DNA of 64,000 bases from Kosmotoga olearia TBF 19.5.1 (lineage in GTDB: Bacteria > Thermotogota > Thermotogae > Petrotogales > Kosmotogaceae), in NCBI RefSeq assembly GCF_000023325.1, contig NC_012785.1, forward strand, positions 1,240,001 to 1,304,000. The letters run 5' to 3'. Both the position numbers and the translations under genes were made by a program. Below, piece by piece: positions 62,986 to 64,000 of the stretch. How positions within the stretch are numbered: the first letter of the stretch is position 1; the number at the start of each line of letters is the position of its first letter. The notes below the pieces were generated by a model. That model saw nothing but the letters and a program-made list of their open reading frames with translations. It searched no databases and was not told the DNA's origin.

Positions 62986-63492
62986 AGTTCCACCTCCAAA
63001 AAATCTGGAAACAAGAAATTTCCAAGTAAATAGGCTGGTTTCAAGATGGAAAGTATCGCAATAATACAAATTCTAGTTATGCATTATAAGGCATTTGCCA
63101 CTCCAGCTATACGATCCCATTCTAACAAATAAATAGTACGTAAAGCAAATTAATTTCCAGCGAATAGGTAAAAAACCGGGAGCCGAGATAGCAGCTGCGT
63201 TGCTGACATAAAAAACAGGGCACAGCATGCTGTATAAAACTCGAGAACCGAGAGTCCGAGAATCCGAGAAGGTAAGACGACCAATGGCAAAGTATAGTAA
63301 CCAGAAAGGGCAGAACATGTTCTGCCCCTACATTAGAAAACAACGTTTTTTTACAGTCTTTCAAGTGTTAACATTGTGAGCGTCGGCCGCAGCAAGCGTC
63401 GTATTATCGATTGTCAGCGCTGCAAGCCTCAACGTCGTGAGCCTCCTGAGCGCAGCTCAGCACTTTCTCAGCGAAGCGGCACTCTCGAATCC
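62986..63492 (+). repeat. Gap with mosaic element J and a 20-bp palindrome
   Basis: 62986-63165 shows nothing clear. 63170-63492 contains GGGCACAGCATGCTGTATAA (63218), GAGAACCGAGAGTCCGAGAA words, the perfect palindrome GGGCAGAACATGTTCTGCCC (63308-63327), GATTGTCAGCGCTGCAAGCC, TGAGC-GCA-GCTCAG (~63448) and GCGAAGCGGC, ending directly at the isocitrate dehydrogenase stop. Confidence 0.85.
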
Positions 63493-64000
63493 CTATTCTT
63501 CAATGTTTTTAATGATTTCTTCTGCAAATTCCGTGGTTTTAAGAGGCTCTACACCTTTCTTTCTTGCGAGATCTATGGTCATCTTCCCGTCCATTATAGT
63601 TTTCTCAACAGCTTTTCTTATAATACTTCCAACTTCTTTCCATCCAATATAATCGAACATCATAGCACCGGATAATATCAAGGATGTTGGGTTTGCTATT
63701 TCCTTTCCAGCAAGTTGCGGTGCTGTACCGTGTGTTGGTTCAAACAAAGCCACAAAATCTCCTATGTTTGCACCAGGAACTAACCCTATACCACCAACCT
63801 GAGCTGCAACAGCATCAGACAGATAATCTCCATTCAGGTTAGGGAGGAGCATTATATCGTACTCCGAAGGTTCTAAGAGTATCTGCTGGAACATGTTATC
63901 CGCTATTCTATCTTTTACGATCAATTTTTCAGATACGGGCTCATTTAACTCTCTCTCCGAAACCACTTTGCCTTCAAATTCATTCAAAGCCACTTCATAA
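63493..64000 (-). CDS. icd: Isocitrate/isopropylmalate dehydrogenase family, C-terminal part (5' end beyond window)
   Basis: About 169 residues visible, open to the window edge (frame reads YEVALNEF before a GTG at 63993). Seen: VKDRIADNMFQQILLEPSEY, DIMLLPNLNGDYLSDAVAAQ, GANIGD and FEPTHGTAPQLAGKEIANPT, matching NADP-type isocitrate dehydrogenase better than isopropylmalate dehydrogenase. Oxidative decarboxylation of isocitrate to 2-oxoglutarate in the cytoplasm. Stop codon abuts repeat element J. Confidence 0.88.
   Translation of the reverse strand, partial: YEVALNEFEGKVVSERELNEPVSEKLIVKDRIADNMFQQILLEPSEYDIMLLPNLNGDYLSDAVAAQVGGIGLVPGANIGDFVALFEPTHGTAPQLAGKEIANPTSLILSGAMMFDYIGWKEVGSIIRKAVEKTIMDGKMTIDLARKKGVEPLKTTEFAEEIIKNIEE

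Noticed and set aside
29740-63492. Insertion sequence with transposase
   Set aside because: No transposase or integrase frame was found in the window; the elements are non-autonomous at best.
1-64000. tRNA, rRNA, or riboswitch
   Set aside because: No cloverleaf, rRNA-like sequence or known aptamer consensus was recognised by reading; a covariance-model search could still find a small RNA.

Overview
The window looks like a chromosomal segment of a Thermotogae bacterium, most likely of the Kosmotogaceae (Kosmotoga/Mesotoga type). The evidence is indirect: moderately AT-rich DNA, four CUT1 sugar ABC-transporter operons, a phosphosugar-type SIS deaminase, GHL10, DUF4127 and GH114 families, GTG/TTG starts and strong Shine-Dalgarno sequences. 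There is no rRNA, tRNA, CRISPR or transposase gene in it. Genus assignment is inference.

Layout. 1-4373: an alpha-glucoside uptake operon (binding protein, two permeases, GH13 alpha-glucosidase). 4447-16712 (minus): an amino-sugar operon: nanE, FAD oxidoreductase, binding protein, two permeases, secreted GHL10 protein, DUF4127, ROK kinase and GH84 hexosaminidase. It faces a divergent RpiR regulator and NagB-II-like SIS deaminase (16925-18717), with paired GAGA-N3-TCTC palindromes between. 19366-29739: housekeeping and accessory genes (GNATs, MFS, HAD, S9 peptidase, Nudix, a NatAB-type ABC exporter whose permease is frameshifted, a secreted clan-A glycosidase). 30380-31303: a GH114 lipoprotein framed by inverted repeats. 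33476-41292: LacI-controlled alpha-glucan operon with two six-hairpin glycosidases. 41984-51600: scattered genes (DUF401, YhaM-type nuclease, UPF0158, a nitrilase/pseudo-nitrilase pair, MFS, SHOCT and DUF3147 membrane proteins). 51744-52586: gene graveyard. 52981-60982: LacI-controlled ABC operon with its own ATPase, a GT4 glycosyltransferase and a permease carrying a coiled-coil insertion. 61825-63999: amidohydrolase and the C-terminal part of isocitrate dehydrogenase.

The most striking feature is a family of mosaic intergenic elements between 29.7 and 63.5 kb. Their cores are tandem arrays of 15-nt perfect or near-perfect hairpins (6-bp stem, GNA triloop, usually C-GAA-G) separated by 6-nt spacers, giving an exact 21-nt period. 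Stem sequences differ from unit to unit while the loop and phase are kept, and the order of stems recurs between loci. Several elements begin directly at, or a few bases after, stop codons. Because 21 is a multiple of 3, the arrays also carry long spurious open frames. They account for nearly every gene-free stretch longer than 300 bases in the second half of the window.

A second recurring design is a GC-rich intercistronic hairpin after the binding-protein gene in all four transporter operons. Only one transporter ATPase (54357-55448) is present, so the other three transporters presumably share an ATPase, here or elsewhere.
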